Positions 22,127 through 31,506 of a DNA stretch of 64,000 bases are shown piece after piece. The notes beneath the pieces are model-generated. The model saw only the letters and a list, made by a program, of their open reading frames with translations. It was not told the DNA's origin and made no database searches. Location: positions 558,001-622,000 of the forward strand of contig NZ_JALJYF010000001.1 of the NCBI RefSeq assembly GCF_024170465.1. The letters run 5' to 3'. Source of the stretch: Natronospira proteinivora (GTDB taxonomy: Bacteria > Pseudomonadota > Gammaproteobacteria > Natronospirales > Natronospiraceae). Each line of letters opens with the position of its first letter. The first letter of the stretch is position 1. The position numbers were made by a program, and so were the translations under genes.

Positions 22127-23452
22127 ATGCGACGCGATCTTGGATATGCCCTGGGGATATTGCTGATCTTGGCGACGCCCGTGGCGAATGCCGCAGAGTG
22201 GCTAGTGCTGGAGAATCTGAAGCTGATTGATGGGACGGGTTCGGAGCCTCGTACAGTGTCATCGTTGCTGGTACGGGATGGCGTCATCGCTTCCATTGAT
22301 GGGGAACCCTCGGTTTCAGACCCGAAGCCCATGGATAAGGTGACGCGAATCGATCTGGATGGGGCGTGGGTCATGCCGGGGCTGGTGGATGCCCATGTGC
22401 ATCTTGCTCATTATCCCCGTGGCCACAATCAGCTTGCGGATCGTCTGGACTGGGCGGTTCGCGGCGGGGTGACAACCGTTCGCGACATGGGTGGCGATGC
22501 CAGGGTGTTGGCGGAAGCCCGGCGGGCATTAGAGGCGGGCGAGCTTGTCGGGCCGACCGTTCGTTTTTCGGCCATTCTGGGTGGTGAGAGCATGTTTGAC
22601 CATCCAGTATTGGCTCAGGCTGCACGAGGCTATGGCCCCGGAAATGCGCCCTGGCTCCGGGCGATCTCGGACGATACCGATCTTACGAGAATGATGGCGA
22701 AGGCTCGGGGTGCGGGTGTTTCTGGAGTCAAGATCTATGGTGACCTGGACGCGGCGCAGCTGCGTCGTGTCGCCGAGGCGGCTGAGGCGCAAGGCCTTAT
22801 GCGTTGGGCGCATGGCACTGTATTTCCTGCGCGACCCAGCGAGCTGGTTGCGGCGGGTGTCCAGTCCCTGTCCCATGCGCCCTATCTGGTCTGGGAGGCG
22901 GTGGACAGTGTGCCGGCGGACTATCGCAAGCGAACGCAGGGGCCATATTCGGACATTCCTCCTGACCATCCCCGTATTCTTGCCTTGCTGGAGCGCATGG
23001 CCGAAGAGGGCGTGGTGCTGGACACCACGCTGTCCCTGTACCGTGACATGCATCGCTATCGGCCACCCGAGGGTATCGAGTGGGCCAGCGAGGCTTTTGA
23101 TTGGGGTGTCGAACTGGTGCGCCTCGCTCATGAGCATGGGGTGATGGTGGCGGCAGGTACCGACGCCTTCGAGCCGGTGAATTCGATGGCCCCGCCGAAT
23201 ACTCATGTTGAGCTGTTTACCTTAGTCGAAGATGTGGGCATGGCGCCCATGGAGGCGCTGGTGGCGGCGACGCGGAACGGCGCGATTGCCACCGGCGTGG
23301 ATCAGGAGCGGGGAACACTGACCGTCGGCAAAGCTGCAGATCTGCTAGTGCTTGATGCGAATCCACTGGAAAACATCAGAAATACACTGGAACTGCGCTT
23401 GGTTGTGACCAACGGTCAGATCGTGCAGCCCGGCATGCCTGGCCTGGAATGA
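22127..23452 (+). CDS. Exported amidohydrolase (imidazolonepropionase/prolidase type)
   Basis: The 441-residue enzyme begins with a signal peptide (MRRDLGYALGILLILATPVANAA). The TIM-barrel metal sites are in place: PGLVDAHVHLAHY (HxH), the Lys region VKIYGDL, RWAHGTVFPA, SLSHAPY and VAAGTDAFEP (metal Asp). Related periplasmic enzymes cut X-Pro or similar small peptides or cyclic amides. ATG 22127 follows GGAG by about 10 bp. The gene stands alone with a 117-bp gap after it. Confidence 0.85.
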   Translation: MRRDLGYALGILLILATPVANAAEWLVLENLKLIDGTGSEPRTVSSLLVRDGVIASIDGEPSVSDPKPMDKVTRIDLDGAWVMPGLVDAHVHLAHYPRGHNQLADRLDWAVRGGVTTVRDMGGDARVLAEARRALEAGELVGPTVRFSAILGGESMFDHPVLAQAARGYGPGNAPWLRAISDDTDLTRMMAKARGAGVSGVKIYGDLDAAQLRRVAEAAEAQGLMRWAHGTVFPARPSELVAAGVQSLSHAPYLVWEAVDSVPADYRKRTQGPYSDIPPDHPRILALLERMAEEGVVLDTTLSLYRDMHRYRPPEGIEWASEAFDWGVELVRLAHEHGVMVAAGTDAFEPVNSMAPPNTHVELFTLVEDVGMAPMEALVAATRNGAIATGVDQERGTLTVGKAADLLVLDANPLENIRNTLELRLVVTNGQIVQPGMPGLE

Positions 23453-23617
23453 CCGAGATGTGACTATTCCCAATCCGTTCTATCGAGTGATAAGCAGGTT
23501 GTTTTTTGATATCGAAGAATTTGCAAATATTTATCAGGCCGAATTAAAGTCAGAGGTTGAACGCGGCTCTTGATACAGCTGAACTTGACGTTGAGCGGAT
23601 ACCGGGATGATGTATTG

Positions 23618-24326
23618 ATGAGAATGGCACTGTTGGTGGGTTTTTTGCTTACATCGGTCCCCGCGTTAGCCTCGCAGGATCGAGTGGTTGGCTTACTGAC
23701 CTTGCCGGAAGTTTTTGGGGATGGCCCCTGCCATGAGTTCCAGCCGAGGGACGTGTCTCTCTATGCAGGGCTTGGCGCTGAGCAAGTGATGGGCGTCCTG
23801 CGCGTGGATCGCTACTGGACGTTCCCGGAGGCCGGTGGGTGCGAAGGGCTAGTGGTGAACGCCCATACTGATCAGGGCGAAAGCGTCAAAGAATTGCCAT
23901 CGGAAGAATACGACTATCAATCTCCGGCGGTTATTGTTCTGCAAGCCCAGGATCCCTGGTTTCAAGGTGCGACTTACTGATGGAGCGGCATGGATTGAGG
24001 CTCAGGGAAAGAGTGAGTACTTTCCGCTTGAAGCTTTGCTTAAGAACCGCCTGACCTATATTGCGAACGCATCGGATGCGCAATTGTTGGACCATCCTCG
24101 TACCGTAGCCGGTGCTGGTGAGGGCGGCCAGTTGGTATCAAGAGGTGACGAAGTGCGCGTGGTGGAGTTTGATGAGATTGAAGGCGAGCTGTGGATTCAT
24201 ATCGAGGTGATGAGCCATTCGATCTGTGAGCCGGGAGAGGAGCCGACAGTCACAGATCAGGGATGGCTTCCAGCATATGGGCCGTCGGGTGAACTGACGC
24301 TATGGTTTCATTCGCGTGGTTGCTGA
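23618..24326 (+). pseudogene. Exported protein with a single frameshift
   Basis: The frame from ATG 23618 gives a signal peptide (MALLVGFLLTSVPALASQ), then DRVVGLLTLPEVFG and VRVDRYW...GGCEGLVVNA, but ends at a TGA just after DPWFQ. Removing one G of the GG at 23966-23967 continues the protein as VRLTDGAAWIEAQGKSEYFPL ... EGELWIHIEVMSHSICEP to 24326. Both halves look coding throughout, so a 1-bp insertion (or a sequencing error) broke a gene of about 235 residues. The family is not recognised; three or four Cys and SH3-like features (GDEVRVVEFDEIEGELWIHIEV) fit a periplasmic adaptor. Confidence 0.65.
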
Positions 24327-24419
24327 TTTACCGGAGATATAGCAGAAACTGGCTGTACCACCTCATGATCATATCATTTCGGTTTGACATAGGCGTGAAA
24401 CTGAAAGGGGGTTCGATCC

Positions 24420-24630
24420 ATGAAATTGATGGTCGTTGGTGCAAGCAGAGGCCTCGGTCGGGCGTTTGTAGAAGGGTTATGTACCGCTAGATGAGGCGGC
24501 TCGGAGAGGTGATGGTCAGCTAGTGCCGGTTCATGATGTAGTCAGTATCGTGAGAACAATCCTTAGTATGTCTAGCGCACCTTACGTTCGTGAACTAGTG
24601 CTTCCTGCGGTACGTGATGATCGGTTTTGA
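24420..24630 (+). pseudogene. SDR-type oxidoreductase remnant with internal deletion
   Basis: A start with AAGGGGG before ATG 24420 encodes MKLMVVGASRGLGRAFVEGL, the nucleotide-binding end of an NAD(P) oxidoreductase, and stops at 24494. Fifteen bases on, another frame reads DGQLVPVHDVVSIVRTILSM ... VRELVLPAV and a stop, the C-terminal end of the same kind of protein. About 150 codons between them are missing. Confidence 0.65.
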
Positions 24631-24664
24631 ATTTATCTTGTATGAAAGCCTAGCCAAGATGGTA

Positions 24665-25570
24665 TCAGGATATATCAATCATAAACTTCACAAAAGCCTG
24701 AACCTTAGCTGGTAGATCCCGGCGAGAAGGGTAGAGTACGGTGAGCATGGCACCGGGTGCACTGTCGTCCGTCCATAAGGGAATTAGATCCCCACGGAGA
24801 ATAGCCTCTTCGAGGAAGAGTCGGGGCATGCGGAGGATGCCCAGCCCATCAAGGGCAGCTTGACGCAGGAGGTGGTCATCGTTGCTCTGGATGCTGCCGT
24901 TCACTCGCACTGCATAGCGGTTTCCATCATTGTCGATATAGGTCCAATCATGTGCACGCGGGGATCCAGTGTAAACAAGGCATTCGTGCTCATTTAGTGC
25001 CTCTTGTGACGAAGGTCTACCATGGCGACTTATATATGTGGGGGAGGCGCATGTGACAATGGGAATGTCCTTGAGCTTGCGCATTACTAGCGAGGAGTCC
25101 CTAGGAGCCGATAATCGGATGACGGCATCGAACCTCTCTTCCACAAGATCAACCAGGCGATTATCAAGGATGAGATCCAGGCTGATATCTGGATAACGGC
25201 GCCTGAACTCCTCGAGATGTCTGGACAAAATTTCGGCACCGTAGAAGGTTGGGGCACTGATCCGGAGATGACCCCGTGGTCGGTCTGCGTGCTCAGTTAC
25301 TTCCTGCTCTGCCTCCAAAAGTTCGGCAAGTGCTCGTGAAGCCCGTTTATAGTAGGCATCGCCAGCCTCCGTTAATGCTAGCCGTCGGGTCGTTCGGTGC
25401 AGGAGCCGTACACCCAGGCGGCTCTCGAGACGGCCGATGTATTTGCTCACAGCCCCTTTCGATAGATCGAGTGCATCCGCAGCGGCAGTGAAGCTGCCCC
25501 TCTCCACCACCTGACAGAAAACAGCGCCGTCTGACGCTAAAGGTCTTATCTGTTTTGATTGTTTCTTCAT
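24665..25570 (-). CDS. LysR-family transcriptional regulator
   Basis: The 301-residue protein has a LysR helix-turn-helix (VVERGSFTAAADALDLSKGAVSKYIGRLE) and effector domain (GHLRISAPTFYGAEILSRHL, GLGILRMPRLFLEEAI, LYPSRRDLPAKVQAF), typical of the CrgA/AaeR-like branch. The ATG at 25570 (MKKQSKQ) gives the standard length; an open frame continues upstream without a better site. It is divergent from the rhodanese gene, 129 bp away, and so probably regulates the rhodanese-SDR-SMR genes. Confidence 0.9.
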   Translation of the reverse strand: MKKQSKQIRPLASDGAVFCQVVERGSFTAAADALDLSKGAVSKYIGRLESRLGVRLLHRTTRRLALTEAGDAYYKRASRALAELLEAEQEVTEHADRPRGHLRISAPTFYGAEILSRHLEEFRRRYPDISLDLILDNRLVDLVEERFDAVIRLSAPRDSSLVMRKLKDIPIVTCASPTYISRHGRPSSQEALNEHECLVYTGSPRAHDWTYIDNDGNRYAVRVNGSIQSNDDHLLRQAALDGLGILRMPRLFLEEAILRGDLIPLWTDDSAPGAMLTVLYPSRRDLPAKVQAFVKFMIDIS

Positions 25571-25632
25571 AGAAACGATGATATTCCAAATAGGTGGATT
25601 ATAGCAATAAAAGAAACGAATAGACTGCTCAC

Positions 25633-25669
25633 TCCATCGCGATTCTGGGCTGAAGGCAGACGCGATGGA
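25633..25669. promoter_or_regulatory. 9-bp inverted repeat upstream of the rhodanese gene
   Basis: TCCATCGCG (25633-25641) and CGCGATGGA (25661-25669) are perfect complements 19 bp apart, 30 bp before the rhodanese start. It may be an operator for the divergent LysR protein or an mRNA hairpin. Confidence 0.4.
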
Positions 25670-25699
25670 CATTCAGCGCAACCAAGGAGGAATAACCCT

Positions 25700-26104
25700 A
25701 TGAGTCTGAATACCTACGATTTCGATCTCGCTAGACGATTTTTCGAGGATCGCATAGCTTTCACAACGGGTACCCATGAGCTCAGCCTGCTACTCGATGG
25801 TGAGGCGGATTCTGATAGCTACCAGGTTCTTGATGTGCGTTTTCCGGAAGACTACGCGAAAGGTCATGTGCCAAGTGCAATCAACCTTCCCATGCCGAAA
25901 TGGGAAAATAAACGTCATATCGAGAAGCACCTTAAAAAAGATGCAACGCTATACCTCTACTGTTACACAGCTACCTGCCACTTGGCCGCTCAAGCAGCGC
26001 TAAAGCTCATCAGCTTGGGTTACCGTGTGGTTGAAGTGGAAGGTGGCTGGGAGGACTGGGTGGAACACGGCTTTTCTGTTGAGACGAAAGTCGTCGAATC
26101 TTAA
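25700..26104 (+). CDS. Rhodanese-domain sulfurtransferase
   Basis: The 134-residue single-domain rhodanese has VLDVRFPEDYAKGHVPSAINLP and the active-site loop CYTATCHLA with the catalytic Cys (YCYTATCH), ending GYRVVEVEGGWEDWVE. It moves sulfur from thiosulfate-like donors or acts in stress responses. ATG 25700 follows AAGGAGG by 10 bp. It is the first gene after the divergent LysR; a 150-bp gap separates it from the SDR. Confidence 0.85.
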   Translation: MSLNTYDFDLARRFFEDRIAFTTGTHELSLLLDGEADSDSYQVLDVRFPEDYAKGHVPSAINLPMPKWENKRHIEKHLKKDATLYLYCYTATCHLAAQAALKLISLGYRVVEVEGGWEDWVEHGFSVETKVVES

Positions 26105-26254
26105 TCGAGGCAGAAAGGGTTCCGCATCTGAGGCCCCATAAACTATTTCTGCTTTCGGATCGGAGCCCTTTTACTCATGAATTACTGGGTATCGAGATAT
26201 CGAGTACATCGTTCCCCAGCGAATCGTTGAATTAGTTCTTCTGGAGTCAATAAT

Positions 26255-26995
26255 ATGGGTTCACTTGAAGGAAAATCCGTTTTAGTCACCGGCGGAAGTA
26301 GGGGGATCGGCGCGGCGATCGCTACACGCGCGGCAGCCGAGGGTGCCGCAGTTGCCTTGACTTACAACAACTCTCCCGACCGGGCCAAGGAGGTTGTTCG
26401 CGCTATTGAGGCGTCGGGCGGTAAAGCATTTGCCCTTCACGCCGATGTTGCTGACCCATCGTCGGTGTCCACAGTCGTTGACCAAGCCGCCGACTGCCTG
26501 GGCGGACTGGATATCCTGGTAAACAACGCGGGGATTTTTCCATACGGTACGATTGATGAATTTACTCTCGAGGACTACGAGAACACCATGGCGATCCACG
26601 CCCGGTCCGTATTCGTCGCCGTGCAGGCGGCCCTCCATCATATCGGCGAAGGAGGACGCATCATCAGTATCGGCAGCAGCCTGGTGGAACGGGTGCCCGT
26701 GCAGGGGATTAGCCTATACGCAATGAGCAAATCAGCCTTGACCGGTTTTACCAAAGGTTTGGCGCGAGACCTGGGTCCGCGAGGCATCACCGCTACTGTG
26801 GTCCACCCCGGCTCTACCGATACCGAAATGAATCCGGCCGATAGTGAAGGGGCCGATGAGGAACGCGCCTTAACTGCGCTGGGCCGCTACGCGGCCGCCA
26901 CCGATATTGCTGCTACGGTTGTCCACCTCTCGGGTCCTGGTGGCGCCTACATAACGGGAACCTCCATCACCGTTGATGGCGGTGTGACAGCATGA
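26255..26995 (+). CDS. SDR oxidoreductase (FabG-like)
   Basis: The 246-residue classical SDR has VTGGSRGIGAAIA, HADVADP, NNAGIFPYG, the catalytic Ser in IGSS and YAMSKSAL (Tyr-x3-Lys), and the C-terminal YITGTSITVDGG shared with FabG-like reductases. The substrate cannot be told. It ends in ATGA overlap with the first SMR gene, so the two are translated together. Confidence 0.85.
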   Translation: MGSLEGKSVLVTGGSRGIGAAIATRAAAEGAAVALTYNNSPDRAKEVVRAIEASGGKAFALHADVADPSSVSTVVDQAADCLGGLDILVNNAGIFPYGTIDEFTLEDYENTMAIHARSVFVAVQAALHHIGEGGRIISIGSSLVERVPVQGISLYAMSKSALTGFTKGLARDLGPRGITATVVHPGSTDTEMNPADSEGADEERALTALGRYAAATDIAATVVHLSGPGGAYITGTSITVDGGVTA

Positions 26996-27429
26996 CGATC
27001 AATCAGAAAACGGCTTACCCGCGTGAGCGAAAGGTCGATCGCCGTCCACTTCCACGCCGAACGGCCGCCTGGGCTATCCTTCTTGCGGCCGGTCTGCTTG
27101 AGATCGCGTGGTCGCTCGCGCTAAAGGAAGCCGGTGGCTTGGAACGGCCCGAATGGGCGGCAGTCGGCATTGGATTGGCGATGATTAGTCTTGGAATGCT
27201 CGCTTACGCACTGGGGAAACTGCCCGTGGGTACGGCTTACGCAGTCTGGGTGGGTATCGGCACAGTCGGAGTCACCTTAGCCGGTATGCTCTTTTTGCAA
27301 GAGCCCGTGGAGTGGCCCCGGCTAATCTTCCTTGCCTTGATCATCGCGGGGGTGATCGGGCTCGGCCTGGACGAACAGCCCGGCGAGGCGGAGGGCTCAG
27401 AAGATGCCTCTCGCGCATCGCACTCTTGA
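26992..27429 (+). CDS. Small multidrug resistance (SMR) transporter, first of a pair
   Basis: The 145-residue protein has four membrane helices with the SMR signature GLLEIAWSLALKEAGGLERPEW; the Glu in TM1 is the proton/substrate site. The GTAYAVWVGIG motif of TM3 and LFLQEPVEWPR match the Gdx/SugE branch, which exports guanidinium or quaternary ammonium. About 25 extra basic residues precede TM1 and an acidic tail follows TM4. It overlaps the SDR stop and is followed 12 bp later by a second SMR gene. Confidence 0.85.
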   Translation: MTINQKTAYPRERKVDRRPLPRRTAAWAILLAAGLLEIAWSLALKEAGGLERPEWAAVGIGLAMISLGMLAYALGKLPVGTAYAVWVGIGTVGVTLAGMLFLQEPVEWPRLIFLALIIAGVIGLGLDEQPGEAEGSEDASRASHS

Positions 27430-27441
27430 GAAGGAGCGCTT

Positions 27442-27759
27442 ATGGTGTGGAGTGTTCTCGTCGCGGCGGGCCTGCTGGAAATCGTATGGTCACTGGCCTT
27501 GAAGAAAGCAAACGGCCTGACTCGGCCCGGGTGGGCGGTGACTGGCATCGTAGTGGCGATGATCAGCCTGGGAATGCTCACCTATGCGCTGCGGTATCTG
27601 GCCGTCGGTACAGCCTACGCGGTATGGGTCGGTATTGGCGCCGTCGGAGTCGCCACCGTTGGTATGCTGATCTTTCAGGAGCCAGTGTCTTGCCGGCGTC
27701 TACTCAGCCTAGGGCTGATTATCACAGGCGTTATTGGTCTCAACTTGATAGGCGGGTGA
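27442..27759 (+). CDS. Small multidrug resistance (SMR) transporter, second of a pair
   Basis: The 105-residue protein starts directly at TM1 (VWSVLVAAGLLEIVWSLALKKANGLTRPGW), has GTAYAVWVGIG in TM3, and lacks the N- and C-terminal extensions of its neighbour. Paired SMR genes often make heterodimers whose two subunits lie in opposite directions in the membrane. ATG 27442 follows GAAGGAGCG. The 247 bp after it hold no gene I can support. Confidence 0.85.
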   Translation: MVWSVLVAAGLLEIVWSLALKKANGLTRPGWAVTGIVVAMISLGMLTYALRYLAVGTAYAVWVGIGAVGVATVGMLIFQEPVSCRRLLSLGLIITGVIGLNLIGG

Positions 27760-28006
27760 ACAATTGTGGGAAGATGGTGTGCTCTCGCTTATTGGGGGCC
27801 ACGCGGCAGACCGCTTACTGAATCGGGTTAGGGTGGATCCTCAAGCGGTACGTGGACACCCACGACTTATGGCAATGGTAAGTTGGAAGAGGGAGGTGCA
27901 TTTCCACGTTCTTGACGTTCTTTTTGTACCAGTTAGGATACGATGTTCTGGAAAGAAAACATTTTGTGGGACATGCAGTTTTCATTGCAAGCCGGAGAGG
28001 AATTAC

Positions 28007-28552
28007 ATGAAGCGTACAGTATGGGTAGCGTCTGTTCTGGTACTAATCCTTCCTGGTATGGGGGTGTGGGCCTTCGAGGAAGAGGGGCACACTGGACAAC
28101 AGGCGCGAGAGATCAAAGCTCTTTCCGAATCCGATATAGACGGTCTCCTGGCGGGTGAAGGTCTGGGCTACGCTATCACGGCTGAGCTCCACGGTTACCC
28201 TGGACCTGCACATGTGCTGGAGCTTGCCGATGAGCTGGATCTAAGCGACGATCAGCGGGCAGATACCCAGGCCATCTTTGACCAGATGCTGGCTTCCGCG
28301 AAAACGCTTGGGGCTCAACTGGTCGAGGCGGAACAGACCCTGGATAAACACTTTAGCGAAAAGACCATCGACGAGGCTTTATTGAAAGAGCTCACCGCGA
28401 AGATCGCGGATATAGAATCACGCTTGCGTGCCGTTCACCTTAATGCCCATTTACAACAGACGGAACTAATGAGCAGGCGCCAGATTCACCAGTACATGAT
28501 CTTGAGGGGGCATTCCGGCGATGGACATGAGAGTGGTCACCACCATGATTAA
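28007..28552 (+). CDS. Periplasmic CpxP/Spy-like protein with His-rich tail
   Basis: The 181-residue protein has a signal peptide (MKRTVWVASVLVLILPGMGVWA). The repeated LTxxQ-like segment reads PAHVLELADELDLSDDQRADTQAIF, followed by long helices (LVEAEQTLDKHFSEKTIDEALLKELTAKIADIE), as in CpxP/Spy/ZraP chaperones. It ends GHSGDGHESGHHHD, a possible metal-binding tail. It probably works in envelope or metal stress. ATG 28007 follows GAGAGG by 8 bp. The 281 bp following (28553-28833) hold no gene. Confidence 0.8.
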   Translation: MKRTVWVASVLVLILPGMGVWAFEEEGHTGQQAREIKALSESDIDGLLAGEGLGYAITAELHGYPGPAHVLELADELDLSDDQRADTQAIFDQMLASAKTLGAQLVEAEQTLDKHFSEKTIDEALLKELTAKIADIESRLRAVHLNAHLQQTELMSRRQIHQYMILRGHSGDGHESGHHHD

Positions 28553-28833
28553 GGAGGATGAGTTGCGGTGGACAGTCCAGCCAGCCTCGCTGCTGTCTGG
28601 TGTTCAAGGTTTAAGGAAGGGTTGATGCCAGAAGGGGCGCGGTACACTGTCATCTCCGTGTACGCTCAGTCGATGGAAGGGACGTTTTAGCACTTACCTG
28701 TGGCATAGGTGGCATGTCTTATTCATCCACTTTCATCGTGCTAGTCCATACGAGGTATCAGGTGATACCGGTCTCTAGTTGGGATCAGAGGATATGAGGA
28801 AACTCTTGTCCCTATCAGCTACGGAGTAGATAG

Positions 28834-29244
28834 ATGGATATAAAGTTCATTGCTGGTTTTGCTTCAATAACGAAAGATCCCGCGGCAAGTGCCTCTTTAT
28901 TTCAGGATGCGCTTGGGCTGCCGCTGGAGAAGATGGACGATTATCGTTTTATGGACAACTTTCCTGGCGCGCATCATTTTGGGGTATGGCCACTTTCCAT
29001 GGCGGCTCAGTCTTGTTTTGGGCAGGATGAGTGGCCTGGGGATGTGCCGGAGCCCACAGCAACCATTGAATTCGAGTTGGCGGATACTGCTGCTGTGGAG
29101 GCAGCGGTTGAAGAAATGAAGGGAAATGGACACACGTTTGTCCACGAAGCCCGGACTGAGCCGTGGGGGCAGACGGTCGCACGATTCATGAGTCCCGAGG
29201 GCGTGTTGATTGGGCTCAGCTATGCGCCGTGGCTTCATGAATGA
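28834..29244 (+). CDS. VOC (glyoxalase/bleomycin-resistance) superfamily protein
   Basis: The 136-residue single VOC module reads FIAGFASITKDPAASASLFQDALGLPL at the start, IEFELADTAAVEAAVEEMKGNGH in the middle and TVARFMSPEGVLIGLSY near the end. The metal-binding positions of glyoxalase I are not all present, so it may be a binding protein or a divergent lyase. The start ATG at 28834 is preceded by only a weak site. Confidence 0.8.
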   Translation: MDIKFIAGFASITKDPAASASLFQDALGLPLEKMDDYRFMDNFPGAHHFGVWPLSMAAQSCFGQDEWPGDVPEPTATIEFELADTAAVEAAVEEMKGNGHTFVHEARTEPWGQTVARFMSPEGVLIGLSYAPWLHE

Positions 29245-29324
29245 TTCTTGCACGAAATTGAGCTAGTTGGGTGCAGTTTCGTATTATGTCAGGTGGGAGT
29301 CCTGAAAGGGGCGGCGGGGTTTCC

Positions 29325-29975
29325 ATGAGTAATGGATTGATTATTTTCGGCCGTCGGAGCTCACATTACACGCGGATGACGCGTATCTTCGCTGAAGAGC
29401 TCGGGCTTGCATATGGCTTTACGCCAATCTTCGATCTGATGAGCCACAATTCGGAAACCTTTGGCGGGAATCCGGCGCTGAAATTGCCGATCTTGAAGAT
29501 GGGCGATGAATTCATCTACGGCAGCGTGAACATCTGCAGAGCCCTGTCACGTGTGGTCGAAGGCCGGCTGCGTATCATTTGGCCGGAGGACGTGGACACA
29601 CCCCTGCTTATGAATGCCCATGAGGTCCTGGCCCATGCTATGGCGGCGCAGGTGGAGGTGGTCGTTCACGAGATCGTAGAGAAACGCCCCGAGGACACGG
29701 CTTCGAAGAAGCGGCGGCAAAGTCTGATGAATTGCCTGGCTTGGCTGGATGCGAATCTGGACGGGATTTTCGCGGGGTTGCTGGAGCGGGATTTGAGTCT
29801 GTTCGAGGTTGGCTTGTTTTGCCTTGTTACCCACTTGCCCTTTCGCAATCCATTGGTTCTGCCGGTGATGCCCCGGTTGCAGGCCTTCGAGGCAGATTTC
29901 GGCCAACGGCCTTCGGCACAGGCCACGACCTATCGTTTTGACAAGCCTGAGACGACAGAGGGATTGGGTGGTTAA
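29325..29975 (+). CDS. Glutathione S-transferase-like protein
   Basis: The 216-residue protein begins MSNGLIIFGRRSSHYTRMTRIFAEELGL, a thioredoxin-fold N-terminus with Ser/Tyr near the active site, then GNPALKLPILKMGDEFIYGSVNICR, the GST cis-Pro (LPIL) and E/S site, and a helical C-terminal domain. It lies 38 bp before a flavin monooxygenase. ATG 29325 follows GGCGGGG; an upstream in-frame start at 29271 adds only unstructured residues. Confidence 0.75.
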   Translation: MSNGLIIFGRRSSHYTRMTRIFAEELGLAYGFTPIFDLMSHNSETFGGNPALKLPILKMGDEFIYGSVNICRALSRVVEGRLRIIWPEDVDTPLLMNAHEVLAHAMAAQVEVVVHEIVEKRPEDTASKKRRQSLMNCLAWLDANLDGIFAGLLERDLSLFEVGLFCLVTHLPFRNPLVLPVMPRLQAFEADFGQRPSAQATTYRFDKPETTEGLGG

Positions 29976-30013
29976 GCCAGTCTGATAAGCTCTGTCGCGC
30001 CAAGGAGAATGCC

Positions 30014-31486
30014 ATGACTGAGAGATGTGATGTATGCATTGTGGGCGCGGGGATCTCCGGCTTGAACGCGCTATTCGTCGCCAGGCAGTATCTCTCCCGC
30101 GACCAGCGAGTTGTCCTGGTGGATCGCCGGACCCGCGTGGGCGGCATGTGGCTCGACACCTACGATTACATACGCCTCCATCAGCCGCATCCATTCTTCA
30201 CTGCGGGGAACATCGAGTGGACCCTTAGCAAGAAACGTGAGCATCTGGCAGCCAAGGATGAAGTCCTTGACCATCTAAGCCACTGCCTGGCCGTGATCAA
30301 GCGTCACATCCGTGTCACCGAGTTGTTCGGCTACGAGTTCGAGAAAGCGGAGGAGCTCGATGGGAAAGTACGAATAAGCTGCAAGGCGGGTGAAGGGTAC
30401 CCAATTGAGATTGAGGCCGACCGTCTGATCAAGGCATATGGGCAAGGAGTTGAAACGAACGCCCCGCTTAAACTTTCGAGCGCATGTGCTCGCTCGGTCT
30501 CTCCGGATTACTTTGACGTGGGCGGGCCGGAGATGCGAGTGAGCAATGCGCCAGTGTGGATTGTCGGCGGGGGAAAAACCGGCATGGACACAGCCCACGT
30601 ATTGATCACCGAGCAGCCTGGCCGGGAGGTCAATTTGGTCGCGGGGCCGGGCACGCTCTTCATGAGTCGTGATCGTTTGTTCCCCAGAGGGGCTCGCCGG
30701 TGGCGCGAGGGCGATCTTATGAGCTCGATTTTCATCGAGATGGCACGCCGTTTCGACGGCTTCAATGAGGCTGATGTGCTGGGATGGTTCTACGACAACT
30801 ACGGCATTTCCTTGACACCGAAAACCGGCAACTTCTTGCTCGCGATCCTTTCAGAGGCTGAGAAAGAAACCATTGCGGCGGGTCTGAATGAGGTCGTCAT
30901 GGACTATCTCACTGATGTGGTCGATTGCGATGGCGGTACCGAGGTGGTACTTCGGTCCGGGGAGACGCGGTCCTTCGAGCCGGGCAGTTGGGTCGTTAAT
31001 TGCACCGGATCCCTGATTCGCGGTGAGCACCCATACGAGCCTTACGCGTCGGCAAGTGGCAGGGTCCTGTCAATTCAGAATCGCTCCGTGACGATTCCCT
31101 TTCCTCCGGCCGGCGCCGCCGCGTACTTTCTCACGCACCTGCTGTTCCTGGACAAGCTGGCCGAAGTGCCGCTATACGCAATGGACCTCGAGGCTCTCCG
31201 TCGAAAAGCCCCTCAATACGTGATGGGCGCCGGGCTCGGACCACTTCAGTTGCACAACCTGAGCCTGATTGCGGAGGCGGTCCCGGCAAGACAGTTCGCG
31301 AAAATCTTCTACCAGAGCGGCTTCGATCTTGATCGCTGGTTCCCCATACCGCGGCGCCTGAGGGCATCGGCCGGTTTCATGCTCACCCACAAGCGCGATC
31401 GCAAGCACCACCGGCGGACACTGGACACACTCGCGGAGCGTTTCGGCATTCGATGTGAGCCTGTGGTTGGTACCGGCCAGGCATAA
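30014..31486 (+). CDS. FAD-dependent monooxygenase/oxidoreductase (FMO-like)
   Basis: The 490-residue protein has an FAD-binding Rossmann motif (CIVGAGISGLNAL, 9-21), VVLVDRRTRVGGMWLDTYDYIRLHQP, typical of flavin-containing monooxygenases, and a second dinucleotide motif (WIVGGGKTGMDTAHVL). It may oxidise a small organic or sulfur compound. ATG 30014 follows AAGGAG by 8 bp. Together with the GST just upstream it looks like a two-gene detoxification unit. Confidence 0.8.
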   Translation: MTERCDVCIVGAGISGLNALFVARQYLSRDQRVVLVDRRTRVGGMWLDTYDYIRLHQPHPFFTAGNIEWTLSKKREHLAAKDEVLDHLSHCLAVIKRHIRVTELFGYEFEKAEELDGKVRISCKAGEGYPIEIEADRLIKAYGQGVETNAPLKLSSACARSVSPDYFDVGGPEMRVSNAPVWIVGGGKTGMDTAHVLITEQPGREVNLVAGPGTLFMSRDRLFPRGARRWREGDLMSSIFIEMARRFDGFNEADVLGWFYDNYGISLTPKTGNFLLAILSEAEKETIAAGLNEVVMDYLTDVVDCDGGTEVVLRSGETRSFEPGSWVVNCTGSLIRGEHPYEPYASASGRVLSIQNRSVTIPFPPAGAAAYFLTHLLFLDKLAEVPLYAMDLEALRRKAPQYVMGAGLGPLQLHNLSLIAEAVPARQFAKIFYQSGFDLDRWFPIPRRLRASAGFMLTHKRDRKHHRRTLDTLAERFGIRCEPVVGTGQA

Positions 31487-31506
31487 CTGTCTGATGCGTC
31501 GCCGTG

